A DNA stretch of 64,000 bases from Tanypteryx hageni (taxonomy: Eukaryota > Arthropoda > Insecta > Odonata > Petaluridae). Numbering within the stretch: the first letter of the stretch is position 1; each line of letters starts with the position of its first letter. Below are positions 11,083-23,639 of the stretch, piece by piece. The notes beneath the pieces were generated by a model. That model did not search any database and was not told where the DNA came from. It worked only from the letters and a program-made list of their open reading frames with translations. Made by a program: the position numbers and the translations under genes. The DNA is taken from positions 22,104,880 through 22,168,879 of the forward strand of contig CM054114.1 of assembly GCA_028673005.1 (NCBI GenBank). The letters are read 5' to 3'.

Positions 11083-11741
11083 TGCGTTCTTTGCCCGAAG
11101 TGAACGCATATAGGGGAGGCCGTTTCCGTTCGTTCGTTCGTTCGTTCGTCCATCCATCCGTCCGTCCGTCCGCATGTTAAAACTCGGGAATCGCTTAACC
11201 TATTTTGATGAAATTTGGTTTTGGGGAGTTTTGCTAAAATGGGTCGACCGATTCCAATTCTGGTTAAAATCGGACAAAAATACGATAACTTTACATGAAG
11301 ACCTACATGTAGTTTACAATGTTCATTTGTTTCAACTCGGGAACCGCTGGACATATTTTGATGAAATTTGGTACTGGGGAATTTTGCAAAAATGTTCTTC
11401 CGATTCCAATTTTGCTTAAAATCGGACAATAATTACGATCACTTTACATGAAGACCTACATGTAGCTTACAAGTTTCAACTCGGGAACCGCTTGATGTAT
11501 TTTGATGAAATTTGGTATTGGGGAGTATTGCTAAAATGGGTCAACCAATTCAAATTTTGGTTAAAATTGGACACTAATTACGACTACTTTTCATGGTAAC
11601 CTACACGAATTTTACAACGTATCTTGCTAGCTTCTCGTTAAATTCTCATCTGAGCGAAAAATATTGAGAAAATTGTGAAATCTCAAAGAACGCATTTGGA
11701 AACTGTGTACTCCGACATGGAGTACACCGTTCAAATCTTGT
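11083..11741 (+). repeat. Dispersed repeat R1, copy with three internal units
   Basis: The copy starts with the palindrome TGCGTTC...GAACGCA and GGGGAGG..GTTTCC, then a CGTT/CCGTCC run. Three tandem units of about 150 bp follow (near 11180, 11336 and 11477), each opening with CTCGGGAA.CGCT and TTTTGATGAAATTTGG. It closes with CTCAAAGAACGCATTTGG and the hairpin GTGTACTCC-GACAT-GGAGTACAC (11705-11727). Sequence shared with the 50117 copy stops at CTTGT (11741). The family is also present at 16856. The class is undetermined; a short 3' hairpin suggests a Helitron or Helentron relative, but no CTRR end is seen. Confidence 0.65.
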
Positions 11742-13785
11742 CTATTACAGGAAATTTATTTATTTAATTTAATGGTTTCATGCATATTTCGTATCTCTTG
11801 TGAATGCGGCTAATTTTTAAACCCGCGACAAACAATCAGGTTCTAATCACTTAACCGGAACGTAAATGCTTTCATCCTTTGGTCACACAGCTTTCTTTTT
11901 AGATGTTTCTCGTGAGAGTTAAATCTATTTATACCTACTTTAAAATAAATGTCGTATGCTTACACCTAAGTTTACCTTCATACGATTTATGAGCGCGGGA
12001 GATATTTAGGAGACTACAAAATTTGCAGTTTTTTGTGAATTATAGGAAAGCATCAACTTTATGAGACCAATACATTAAAAATGCATAAATTTTTATAAAA
12101 CAGTTAAAATTCATTACTTATAATTATTTATTAAATCCCCAAAACAAGGTACAGGATATTTACTTTGAGCATCCTAAACAATCAGGAATAATGACTAACG
12201 ATGAATTAACTCTTAGTGATGTGTCATAAAGATCTCATTCGATGTATTTATTTCTTAGGAAAATTTATAAATGTTGGTTGTTTGACTGCTATTTCGAAAA
12301 GTTTTCGGAGCTTCAAGGATAAGATAATTCACTCACGTATTGCAAAAATCAACTGTAACAGTTCAGTGAAACAAGAAACATGTTACCAGCGCAATTAAGC
12401 ACGGTATCTCTGGCGCTTTTCCTGCTCAACATCTTGCCTCGTCTCCTCTTCACAACTAATTAGTTCAACTTGCGAGGATCGCCAGCTCTAATTCCCTCCT
12501 AGGTAACAAGGTGATCTTCCCGATATGCATTAGTGAATGGAGTTCCAAACCCCCCCTCCCCCTTCACTTCCCCCGCAGCGGCCGCGCTGCCTGCCTCACG
12601 AGGAGAAATTGTTGTACGTCACCGCAGACGAGTCGAGAGCCGTGTGCATAGTTTCGCGAAGTCTTATTGCTGCAAAACCCGTCTCAAGTTCACTCGAATC
12701 AATGGAACCCCAATTAACCGTGTGTCCACGAGGAATTCAAGAGCAACATCCGATTTAATGGAAAAACGGAGATTATCCGACGAAAGTACGAAACAAAAAA
12801 TCTGCTCGCCCATTGATAAAAAGATTTAATGATGATGCCTGGCACGTAGATGTATATGCAAAGTTCCTTTAAGTCTTTACTATATCCTAACCTAAAATAT
12901 AGTACTATATAAAACGCAATGGATATTTCAGCAAATGCAAGACATTTTCATGGTCAATTAATTAATATCGGTGTGTTCATATACAGTGCTGTAGCTAGGT
13001 TCTCCCTCTCCCGGGGGCAAGTCACAGAGATGCGCCCCTTTGCTCCCTGTTCAATTTTCCAGACAAATTTAATGTGAAGAATGTGATGGAAACCCAAGCA
13101 TACTATGCTAGCATTTAAATTCGGCATATATTACAATATTATTACTGTTTACAAACAGAAACGTTAATTTTAGGTCCATGGGTTTGCTCCCCTTCTGCCC
13201 TGCGCCCGGGGGCAACTGCGCTCCTCTGCTCCCCTCTCGCGTCAGCTGTTGTCAAAGCATTCCTATTTCCTCTGTTTAACATTCTACCAGCTAAAGAACC
13301 ACATAAACTAATATTATTAGTTATAAGAGATAACTACAACATTTAAAACGCAGAATGCACTATTTGTAAATAGGGACGATAATTTTTCTCCACATTGTAA
13401 GAATATTGCTTATCGCAATTGTCTACAAGTTTAAACAATTCAAACTCCGATAAGTGTTTCATAAAAATTCTTGTTGAATAATAATATTCGATGTGCGTGG
13501 ATAAATTTAAACGTCATGTAATGATATCCTTAGAAATTAATTTGTTTGCTTTTCCTGTTGGAGTAGACTTTACCAAGATTTCTCTTAGCATTTTATAGAA
13601 ATAAAAATACACTAATTAATCGCAACAGATATTCTCCCATCCGCACAATTAATAATTGTCATTTCTTTAAAATTTATGTGAGCTCTATCTTATGTCATGT
13701 TACTCTCGCCGAATAATATCAATAAAAATTTACATAATATTGTCATTTAAATACAAATTGTCGGACGATTGAAATCTTTCACTCA
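11742..13785. other. Non-coding stretch
   Basis: No gene supported. Frames at 12533-12829 and 12537-12758 overlap without any known motif. Bases about 12984-13260 hold GC-rich text with two same-direction CCCGGGGGCAA blocks and a TGTAGCTAGG phrase, probably a degraded transposon end. Confidence 0.45.
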
Positions 13786-14640
13786 ATTCACTTCCTCTTT
13801 TTCGAAACAAAATCCTCCATCTTCTCTCCCGATAGATGGATAGGGCATAGTTCGACTGGAGGTCACGGTCGGCTCTAGGGGCGCTGGGGGTGGAGCAGGA
13901 GGAGGGCCTTTTTTGATTCGCGATTTCGACGCAAGAGGGCGACGGAGAGGAGGAAGCAACATGACGGAGAGGGAGCCCGCTTTCCCACGGGCACGATGGC
14001 GTTGATGGGCAAGAGGAAATTGGGTTACGGTGCGGTGGAAAAGGAAAGAGGGAGATTGCCATGAAGGGGGAGGTGACGGCATGGAGAGAGAGAGAGAGAG
14101 AGGAAGTTTGTGAGGAAAAGAGGGAGGGAGGAGAGATTTAGAGAGGAGGAAAAGGTGTTCGGAAAAGGGAGGAAGTGGTGGGAAGGAGGGGCAGAGGAGT
14201 GGTGAAAGGAGAGGGATGGAGACGCGAGGGTGAAAGATAGCAGAAAGGCAAACAAGAAAGATAAAAATAAACGAGAAAATAAAGAATAATAGAAGAAAAT
14301 TGAAAAGAGCAGGAATGAACAAAAAATAGATGTAGATGATAAAAATGAAAAACTGGAAGAAATATGAAGAGAAATGTGACAGAAAATAGGGAGATATTAA
14401 TGGAATTAAAAGGAAGAATAGCGGAGAAATGATGGAATTGGAGATAGAGAGAAAGAAAGAAAGAGAAATTAGTAATGGTAGACATGAAAGACGAAGGAGA
14501 TAACGCAGTTTGGGAAGTGGAAGAGATAGATTGAAAACTAATTTAGAATGCAATGAGGTGGGAGAGAGAGAGAGAGAAGAGGGAGATAAAAACGGAGAGG
14601 GAGAGTGAGGGGGAGAGAGGGAAGAGAGCAGCTACGTACA
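13786..14640. repeat. Polypurine domain
   Basis: About 850 bases are mostly A and G on the plus strand, with GA microsatellites near 14086-14102 and 14560-14580. The 256-codon minus-strand frame (13783-14553) is Ser/Phe/Leu/Pro-rich by composition and is not supported as a gene. Confidence 0.75.
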
Positions 14641-16173
14641 TCGGGAGGCGGAGAGACAATTTGAAAGAGGAAAGCATTCCTTGCATAAAATGTCATACAA
14701 AATATAATCGACTTGTGATGTATTAGTGCGACCTCCAAGGAGATTCATTTAATATTTCCCATTTAATTCTAAAATATGGCTGTGCTTCACGAGGCTTCCT
14801 TTATTAAAATTGTTACTTTTAAATATTGAAAACGAACATGTTTTTATCAGCGTACAGATTAATAGTTATGAAATTTAATTTTTATACAGCATATGTTTCA
14901 TTCATAACTTAGAGTTCGTTGATTTTCAATGTTAAATGCATAAAAATAGTATTCTAAAATTAATTTGAGTGAAGGAAATTTTTTATTTAACGAACTTTGT
15001 CAAAATTAATAATGAGATAGAAGAAAGAATGAATGTTGCTTGGTCCAATACTGCATATCAAACGAAATAAAATGCATAAAATATGAAAGGCACATCTGGA
15101 TATGTAGTAGTTTTTAATAGAATTTTGAACGATCTTAAAAATACTGAAATCATATTATGATTCAATATCACTCATATAACGATTCTTTAAGACGACCTAG
15201 TAGTTTCGTAGTTAACAATTCATTTAATTTCACTTTGATTTGCTCAATCCTTCATACTTTGTTGTAAATTTAAACCAGCGATAGAAAATGTAATATCGTT
15301 CATCAACGGGAGTGAAAGCGGTATAAGTCTTCCTAACAGTTTAGAAAGAAGTTAAATTTCAATAACCGACATAAAATAATTTTATAGCGACGTAAATTGC
15401 AAGAAAACCTGAATAAATTTTATCCTAAAAATCTGCCTATTTTAAAGATCAATTTCGGAATGTTGAAGGTGGAAAATCGATTGTAACAAGGCCATCCCTT
15501 TCACCTGGCCTCTGGCAACCCACCGAGGCGACGTCTCTTCACGCAACTCACGCCGAACCAAAACACGTCCCACGCTCATCGCAAAACAGTTCATAAAATA
15601 GTTTATGCATGTTTCCCGAGCGAATTTTTTTTAGCATGCGACGGCAGATTTAATTTTGCTTCCACGTGCTGAGTATGAGCCGTTGGCTCGGTTGTTTCTA
15701 AAAGCAAGTCTATTTTTGAAGAAAGTTCCGTAAGGATCCGTGAGGTAACGTGACGTCACGCGGAATACGAAGAATAACTCTTGGCCAGCACCTCAAATCT
15801 CCGCAGAAAAAAAAACTTAAAAATTTTGCTTCCAAAACCTTTTTAACGCACAATTTCTCAAGAGAGCAGGGCTCGGGGGTTATTTTTTCGAAACCCTTTA
15901 CCGATTTTAGAAACGGTGCCAAACTGCGCCAATTGAATTTACTGCATTACTACCTTCACAGCGGTAACTATGGGCAACGCAAAGGGTGGCAAAGGAACTC
16001 GATAAGCGTGAAATATTTCCCCCTCTCTCTCTCTCATTATTCCGCCGTACTTAGGTCGTGATTGACTATACGGCATACCGGTCAAAAGACTTTGAAACTC
16101 GCGTCCGAGAGAGGTTCTATAAATAGGGGCTAATGGGAGATCGAAGCCCGTTCCGTTCCTTTGAATTCATACT
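14641..16173. other. Non-coding stretch
   Basis: AT-rich to about 15480, then a more CpG-rich part (15490-15600 and 15710-16080) with a perfect CRE-type octamer TGACGTCA at 15751-15758. I see no coding exon, although the CpG-rich part could hold promoter-like sequence. Confidence 0.4.
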
Positions 16174-16418
16174 AGAGAGAGAGGGGGGAGAGAGAGAGAG
16201 AGGGAGAGAGAGGGGGGGAGAGAGAGAGGGAGAGAGAGGGAGAGAGAGAGGGAGAGAGAGGGAGGGAGAGAGAGAGGGAGAGAGAGAGGGAGAGAGGGAG
16301 GGAGAGAGGGAGGGAGAGAGAGAGAGAGAGGGAGAGAGGGAGGGAGAGAGGGAGAGAGAGGGAGAGAGAGGGAGAGAGAGGGAGAGAGAGGGAGAGAGAG
16401 GGAGAGAGAGGGGAGAGG
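16174..16418. repeat. GA/GGGA microsatellite
   Basis: About 245 bases of (GAGA)n and GGGAGAGAGAG units with almost no pyrimidine on the plus strand. Long open frames on both strands encode only Arg/Glu/Gly or Ser/Leu/Pro. Confidence 0.95.
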
Positions 16419-16855
16419 TTCACTCTTGCAATCAGAGTCCAAAATTGCGCAGTTGAATCTCAAAGTAGGAGCGGGGCGTGACCCTCAACCACGTGTTCAT
16501 TCACGCAACGCCTCTCATTACGAATCATAGCGCACGTGCTCCAAAAGGCGAATGGGAGTGGAATCATCGACTTTATTTACAAACGTTCATACTTTCCAGA
16601 ATTATGAGGTACGCGAGTAAAAACACCTCCTGGTGGTAATGCCTTCATTAATGATTTATATCCATTATGCCTGATTTTTCCACGACTCAACAATAAAGGA
16701 CATATTAACATTTGATGCGTGCATACATGCTAATCAGATGGCTTATATATGAATTATGGAAACATGTTGAATAACTAATTCTGCAACTTTGCTTAGAAGC
16801 CTTTTTTTATACGACTAATATTTTTTCTACGAGATATGACAGAAAATTCATTTTT

Positions 16856-17441
16856 ACGCGGTCTTTGCACGAAGTGAACGCGTACATGGGAGGTCGTTTC
16901 CGCCCGTTTGCTGTTTAAACTCGGGAACCGCTGGACGTATTTTGATGAAATTTAGTATTTGGGACGTTTACTAAAATTTGTCGACCGATTACAAGTTTGG
17001 TTAAAATCGGACCATAATAACCACCACTGTTCGTGACGACCTTCATGTAGTTTACAACGTACTTCAAGCATCTCGTTAAATACTCGTCTGAGCAAAAATA
17101 TTGAGAACAAAAGTTTAATAAAATAATTAAATATATATTTTTTGTCAAATAATTTCCCCCGTAAAACGTAAGGTTTACGATAAATTTAAAGAAAAGGAAA
17201 TTAATGTACCTACTTAATTATAGCAATAGTTTATTAAACATTTTTTCTTCGATTGTAATAATAAATTTTAATGATAGTTATAGTAAACAAATACCCCATG
17301 AAGTAAGTATAATGACATGAAGTACTATTCTTCAAGTACCTAAAAACAACTTCACAACATTTTAGAACTTTCAGGATAGTGAAATCTCAAAGAACGCATT
17401 TGGAAACTCTTGTGTACTCCGACATGGAATACATCTTTCCA
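16856..17441 (+). repeat. Dispersed repeat R1, copy with one internal unit and an insertion
   Basis: It has the same start (ACGCGGTCTTTGCACGAAG) and the same closing AATCTCAAAGAACGC-type end and 3' hairpin (CTCC-GACAT-GGAATAC) as the copy at 11083. Only one internal unit (near 16918) is present. Between AATATTGAGAA (about 17108) and TGAAATCTCAAAG (about 17379) lies about 270 bp absent from the other two copies. Confidence 0.6.
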
Positions 17442-19554
17442 TTGTTGTTTGTTATTAGTAGTGATCCACCTGATTCAAGTCTCTTCGAAGAGGCCACAGG
17501 TGCATGTTCCAATTTACGGCGCGGGAAGAAAAATACACGCCTATTTTCCTATCCAAACGGCAGTGTATACTATGTGAAACCAGTCCTTAACGGTATTTGT
17601 TGTGTTTCGCGATCTATAGCATCACTAGTTTAAAAGTGAGTGTTTATTGAAACTATCATCAAATAAACGGGAAAAACATCGCATTGAGTGATTTCAAAAA
17701 TGAGGTCGAACCCCGATTTAGTGCCCCTCGCCACACCCTCGCTACACCCCGCAAACGCTCGCATATTGATCACATAAGGTTAGGAGCCCTTTGCAAATCG
17801 CTATCCGCCGTGCGACATCCCGCAAACAGCAAGGATGAAAAATGAGCCCAAATCAGTCACAAAAACATTGTTCCGGAACATCCTCAATGGTGGAGGTTTC
17901 TAAACAACAGGGATCTTTGATCTTATCGCCCGGCTAAAGTCTGAATTGTATTTTTCCGGAAAAATGTTTTTGCTTGAATAGGATTAAAATCTCTTTTCGC
18001 GAAGTAAAAAAAACACTGGCGAGATGGAAAACGCGTGGTATAGGTTGGGTATATCTGAGAGAACCTCTGAGATATAGGGAATGGCAGAAGAAGGAAAATA
18101 TCAGTCCCAAAAAAGTTTAATTAACAAGGAACGATTGAAGATTAGGTGTTGGTAAAATACTGTTTAATCTGACGCAATTTTAATATGGTTAACTCCTACA
18201 TAAGCCTCATAGCGGTGAAATTAAATTTAAATACAGTGTGTGGCTGGGGGTGACAACACGCAACCTACGCAATGCCAACTTATAAATTTTGTTGGAATGG
18301 GTTCTGTAAGTTAATCATCTCTAGTGTTATTATTCTATATTCGACTCATCAGCCTACGAGCTATTTTGCATTATAGAAATCTGAATCAATACGCAACATT
18401 TATGTCACAGTGCTTGTATAGCGATTGGATTTCCAAATTGAGTGTTCCAAATCAGAGCCAGCATGAAAGGAGTTATCGGAGGTGAACTTTTACTCTTCCC
18501 CATCACTCCCTCTTTTGTGCTGATGCGCGCTGCTATTTTCAATCCCTTTCATAATCCGATGTCTGTATGGCACCGCGTCTCTGAATCACGGCTCTCATTT
18601 ATGCTGTATACTCATCCAGTCGAAGGGAACTCGTTTTGCAAAAGGTTGCGGGAGTTTGTAAACGACTGCATTCGCATCGCTTTATCGGTAAATCGTTTTT
18701 GGTGCTAAAAGAGTTATACCCACCAAAATAAAAACGTTCGGGATTGAATGGCATGCCAAATAGGTTTATGATGAATCATTCGGAAAAAGAAAAAATGCAG
18801 AGAATTGCTGAAGCTTTGTGCAGTGTGGGCAGCCTAAGTAGAAGGGTGGATCCATGCGTAACGTGGGTGGTCTAATCATCAGGAGCAAGGGGGGGGCATT
18901 ATCGTGTGTGCGTGTGTTGTGTGGACTACTACACAGGGGCTAGTTAGATTTTTAGACGTTGATAGGGCTCCACCACCACCATCCTGAAACACTTTTTTTT
19001 ACTGATCTTATAATACGACTTGAAATTATAAATAAGATAAACTGCACTCGACGTGAGAAAAAAATAATATTTTATTGCGCGAGTCTCCGAAATAATTTTC
19101 CATAAATATCAACGTACAAGTATTTAAAAAAGAGTTAGTACTACTATAAAATTTAGATATTCAGAAGATTCAAGTTTCTCCAGGTATATTAATTCATGGA
19201 CCAAATCTTTAAAATCCATCCCTGAAGTATGTTCTGACGAAGGCAGGGGCTGACACTCTTAAATGTATGCGATCTCACAAAGGAACAGGCTCTATGGAAG
19301 CTCCAGTGAATTAATAAGTCTTTGCATTCAACGGAAAGGAATCGTGACCTTCTAGCGAAGGAATAACATCAATGGAAAAATTATGAAGTGAGTTAGGAAG
19401 ATTCATTTATCAAAAATCATTTCTACCGCATTGAAATTATTTCTAGATTATGTCGAACATTTCGCGCTGTATAACAAGATGGAAATGTTTCCTCTATAAA
19501 TGGAATACACAGAGATTTCAAAGGCGTTCTTTATGCGGAATACATACGAAACGG
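17442..19554. other. Non-coding stretch
   Basis: No gene recognised. The frame at 18442-18708 has no known motif. A short GT-rich run is at about 18898-18925. Confidence 0.5.
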
Positions 19555-20125
19555 TTACGAAACATTGGGCGATTCTCGAGGTTATATCTCCGAAACTATA
19601 ACTTGTAATTCTTGTGGTCAATGTTATCCTTTTTAATCTATACTTTACAGATCATATAATGGCCTGGGATAGAAAAACATGGATTTTAATTGTTGTTTGT
19701 CGAGAGAACCGTCTTAGAGATCGATGTAAACAAAATATGCGATGTTTTGCTCGGGATTTTATCGAATTTTTATATCCGAACTATAATTAGTAATTATGTA
19801 GTCTCGCGGACTTCTTCGTGGTAAATTTTCTCCTCTATTCGAATGCATTTTTAATCTATACCTTACAGATCATATAAGAGCTAGGAAGAAAAACATTAGG
19901 TATTTTATTGCTGCTTGACGGATGACATTTAACAAAATACGAATATAAGTTTAATAAAGTAATAATGCCAAGTGGAAGTTCTAATTGACGGATGTAATTA
20001 AAAATCACAATTAGGCGATCAATTTTAATAACGATAACTCGTACTTAATTTAATTAAAATCTGCCCAGTTGTTTAGGAGATGAAATTTACAACGGGCGGA
20101 CGGACGAGACGCCTATAATGCGTAT
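19555..20125 (-). repeat. Dispersed repeat family B, minus-strand copy
   Basis: Read on the minus strand, it begins CGTCCGTCCGCCCG, then TTTCATCTCCTAAAC, and continues through GTCATCCGTCAAGCAGCAAT, TTTTTCTTCCTAGCT and CCGAGCAAAACATCGCATA. The whole order matches 28180-28945 on the plus strand. Internal units of roughly 210 bp are partly repeated. No coding sequence and no clear termini. Confidence 0.65.
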
Positions 20126-21118
20126 CGCTACAACCGCTTTGTTGATATAGAACGCCTAAAAAACGCCTAGAACCCAATTCATGCGGCAATGAAAAATGTC
20201 ACTACTTCAGAAATATTCTTTCATCTCGCGAAAGCCTAAAGTATACGTAACACAGAGGAAGCTACTGCCATCCAACACCGACTTTATTTTGTTTAATCTA
20301 CCGTTATCGAGTGTTATATGTATGTATGTCGATCGATTCTTCGTTAACCAACATTGCGGTGAGCGTAAAAAAAACATCCCACAATTCCTCGAATCAAACC
20401 GTCCTCTTTAGTAAGCACTCGAGGGTATCACGTAAAAAATATGGAGGAGAAATAATGCCTAACGCCTCCGTTTATTCATTTTTTCGAAACTTCTGTAAAT
20501 GAAGCGATTCGGCGCATGCGCACAGCAACAAAAGACCGAAATCGAAAGCGGAGGCGGCGGGAGAGGTGGGGAAAGAGGAGAGAGAGGGGGGGAGGTAGGG
20601 AGGAAGGCAGGGGTGGTAGAGGGAGGAGTGGTGGGGAGGGATTACTCGCGCTTGCCACCCACTTATCTGAAATTAAGCGTCCATTTACCTTCCATCTCGC
20701 TTTCGCCGAATGGAAACCCGTGTTCCCTTTAAAAACCTTCTGCCGCTGCCCCTGCGAAACGCGAGCACGCACACCATCGCCGTTTAGCCTTTGCTTGGCG
20801 AACACGCGCGGGCGGATTCCAACCCCTTCTCGACAAAGGTCCGTGTAAAAATAAAAAACTACTCGCACGACGCAGCTGCCATCTTTGCAAAGCTTGGCGT
20901 CCTTGTTTTTCTTCGCGGTTTTGATTACAAATACCAAATATTAGCGCACGCTCTCAGAGCGGGTTAATTAATTTCCGCATCATTTAACGTGAAAATTGGA
21001 TTACCGCGCTGAATGACGACATTATAATCGTTTACGCAGATTTAGATCCCATTTTCGTGCTTACAGCATAATTATTGACAAAATAAAAGCTTCTGCCAGT
21101 GGCAATGTCTTTGTCATG
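20126..21118. other. CpG-richer stretch, possible regulatory DNA
   Basis: Bases 20505-20960 are richer in CG than their surroundings and contain GA-rich DNA at 20540-20640. A 153-codon minus-strand frame (20476-20937) has no recognisable domain. An unannotated gene's promoter is possible, but nothing proves it. Confidence 0.35.
20512..20521. promoter_or_regulatory. NRF1-like palindromic site
   Basis: GCGCATGCGC matches the core of the NRF1 binding consensus found in animal CpG-rich promoters. No gene start has been identified next to it. Confidence 0.2.
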
Positions 21119-21538
21119 CAGTGCAACCTCTATAATCCGAACCCACGGTAATCCGAACTCCTAGTAATCCGAACTGTTTCTCAACATCAGGTGTAAAGTG
21201 TCGGTTAAGCGAAGCGAGCGTCGGAAAGTGAATTTTGAAGAAGTCGGACACAGATGCCCACTAATCCGTTTCTATGTTTCTCCATCTTTTAAGTATTTTT
21301 ACTGAAATGAAATCTTTCAAAATATTTCTGCTGCAATAATTGCCTTAATTGGATGCTTTCTTAATTTAATGTTTATGTGGCGCTCCATAGAGCAGAATTT
21401 TTCAAAAGTAGGGTGGCGATAGAATAAATATGTATATTTTTTAAGCGTCATCATTTACTTAAAATCCAGTAATCCTAACACCTCAATAATCCGAACACGC
21501 CCTTACATTAATTAGTTCGGATTATCGAGGTTGCACTG
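21119..21538. mobile_element. pogo/Tigger-like MITE
   Basis: The left end CAGTGCAACCTCTATAATCC and the right end, reverse-complemented, CAGTGCAACCTCGATAATCC differ at one position across 20 bases, and matching continues into GAAC. TA follows the right end, while the left flank is TG, consistent with one mutated base of a TA duplication. This terminal sequence is typical of pogo/Tigger elements of the Tc1-mariner superfamily. The left interior repeats TAATCCGAAC. At 420 bp with no reading frame, it is non-autonomous. Confidence 0.8.
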
Positions 21539-22993
21539 TAATTTTCTATGATAAACTTTCTCTTCAAATAATTCCTTTATATGTGTTATTTTGAAGACGT
21601 ATAAGACTCACTATGGCAATGTTGCATATGAATAAAACATGTCCCGCAACATCTGCCGAATAAATTCGTAGCAGATTTCGTGTCGGCTTCACATCACAAA
21701 AATGTCGAAATATGCCTAGCCTTCGAGGCTGCAATATATAGATTTCCACGCCGAAGGTTCGGATTCGAACCTATTCTTCCTCTTCTCCCTAGACAATCCC
21801 CGTGGAGACGGTGGGCAGTAAATAAAGGTCACATTGACCTTCGAAAGGGACAGGAAGCTACGGCGGATGACCCCAGCGGGCTTGGAAGTGAGCGGACGGA
21901 CAAAGGGGCAATTCCTAAGAGAATGGGGAGAGTCACCTTTATAGGACGCTCGAAAAAATTTCAAGACCTAGAAATTCATTCGTAGGAGACACTGTTCGAG
22001 GCCAGGGAACGGCTTTATGACCAAAAGCTATCTAATAAAGTGCGATTGATATTTTAAAAAAAATCTTATATGGCCACCACATGACTTTCTCCGTACATGC
22101 AATATTTCTTAAAATTCCAAATACGGTTAAAGCCCATTCTAACGGCACCCATGGGATAAAAATGAATATCACGATATAACGAATGGTACCGCAAAATCAC
22201 ATTCCAATTACATTGACTGCATTTTTATAACTTTCAAGGATCTTGTTCCCTATAAAATATTGTATATATTGTTCTTCGTTATATAATGCACTGTTATTTG
22301 TCGGAATTATCACGGTGTAACTTATAATTTTATTAATTTTTGAAATGCTCATTCTGGGAATCATATATGGGTCCACTACTTCAACCATCATTTATTATAC
22401 ACAATTAGGAGATTATTTGCTTCTTTTATTGAAAGTGAATATCGAGTTCGTAAATTCCCTAATTTCTGAATTAATTTGTTTTCCAATTGAAATCTCTATA
22501 TAGGTTATCGGAACAGTAATACATTTGGTGGTTATATTTGCGAATAGCAAGTAATTTTAACCTGTGTGTTCCTGCAGCTCTTGCATAAGTAAGAACAATG
22601 ACTCTGTCATTATCTTATATTAATCGGGAGGCACCAATTTCGTCAGTCCACGAAAGTGGAAGAAGGGAAACAATGCTAAAAAAGGCGGTTTCGGGGGGAG
22701 GGAAGAGGGGGGCATCGGAAAACTCTCATTTTCGCATTTTGAGAATGATTTTCTGATACTGTACGACCGACTGTTTGATGGAAAGCGCACGACGCGACCA
22801 AGTCTTTCCCACAGGTCCTAAATGATTCACAGACGCAGTGTGAAACAGGACAAATGAACAAACGTACACGTCGTTAAGAATTAACTGACCTGTTTCATAA
22901 ACGGGTTGAATGGATTATCCGTTTAGTAGTTGGCACCTCGGGGATTAAAAGTTCAAATCACTTCGAATTTCGATTCGGAAGAATGGTTGTGTC
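21539..22993. other. Non-coding stretch
   Basis: AT-rich. Frames at 21680-21985 (plus) and 21716-21964 (minus) overlap in opposite directions and match nothing I know. Confidence 0.5.
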
Positions 22994-23639
22994 ACAGTAA
23001 ATGTGCGTAGTCCGGTAAATGTGTAAATTTCCCGGTTAATGTGCATATTTTCCACCAAGTCTGGTGAATGTAAGTAATAATGATAATACTTTTACCGATT
23101 GGATTGGGGAATTGTACACATTTACCTAGAGACAGTGGTAAATGTGGATAAACACAAGCCACAACATGGCGGCGTAGCGAACATCTGTTGCAGTTTAGAA
23201 ATACGGTAAATTTGCGTCGTCCGGTAAATGTGTAAATTTTCTGGTAAATGTGCACAACTAAACAGACTAAATTTGAACATGAAGGAAAATTTTATTCGGC
23301 CCCACCGGGTTGGGTAAATTAGTCAAAGGGTTTTTGGTTCCTCCTCCCGTTCACTGTGTTCCCCCCTCAGGTTGGTAAGCGTTCACGTTAATATATACCG
23401 GTGCAGCCGAACCCTCAATGATTTTTGTTATAAATTAACGTAATTATTAAAGTGTAGCATTTCTCATTCCTACTTATTTCCACATTTACCAAGGTACATC
23501 GGTAAAAGTGCACATTTACCGGGAAATGTACGGATAATACGTATTTCTGGAAACTTAAACTTACATTCACCGAGCTTGGTGGTAAATGTTCACATATACC
23601 GGTAAATGTACACATTTCCCGATTACGTACCTTCACCGT
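22994..23639. mobile_element. Element with long imperfect inverted ends (GGTAAATGTG family)
   Basis: Bases 22994-23075 and the reverse complement of 23559-23639 align over about 80 positions. Shared landmarks are ACRGTRAA, AAATGTGTA, CCACCAAG and GGTGAATGTAAGT. A third, shorter copy of the left end sits inside at about 23205-23262. Many GGTAAATGTG or CACATTTACC phrases recur throughout. The interior has no recognised protein. I infer a TIR-type non-autonomous element; no target duplication is clear. Confidence 0.55.

Noticed and set aside
12984..13260. Possible hAT element around CAGTGCTGTAGCTAGG
   Set aside because: The two GC-rich CCCGGGGGCAA blocks are in the same direction, not inverted, and no 8-bp duplication flanks it.
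16133..16463. Arg/Glu/Gly-rich and Ser/Leu/Pro-rich frames
   Set aside because: Products of the GA microsatellite.
20476..20937. 153-codon minus-strand frame in CpG-rich DNA
   Set aside because: The middle is Pro/Ser/Leu low complexity from GA repeats; no known domain. Kept only as possible regulatory DNA.
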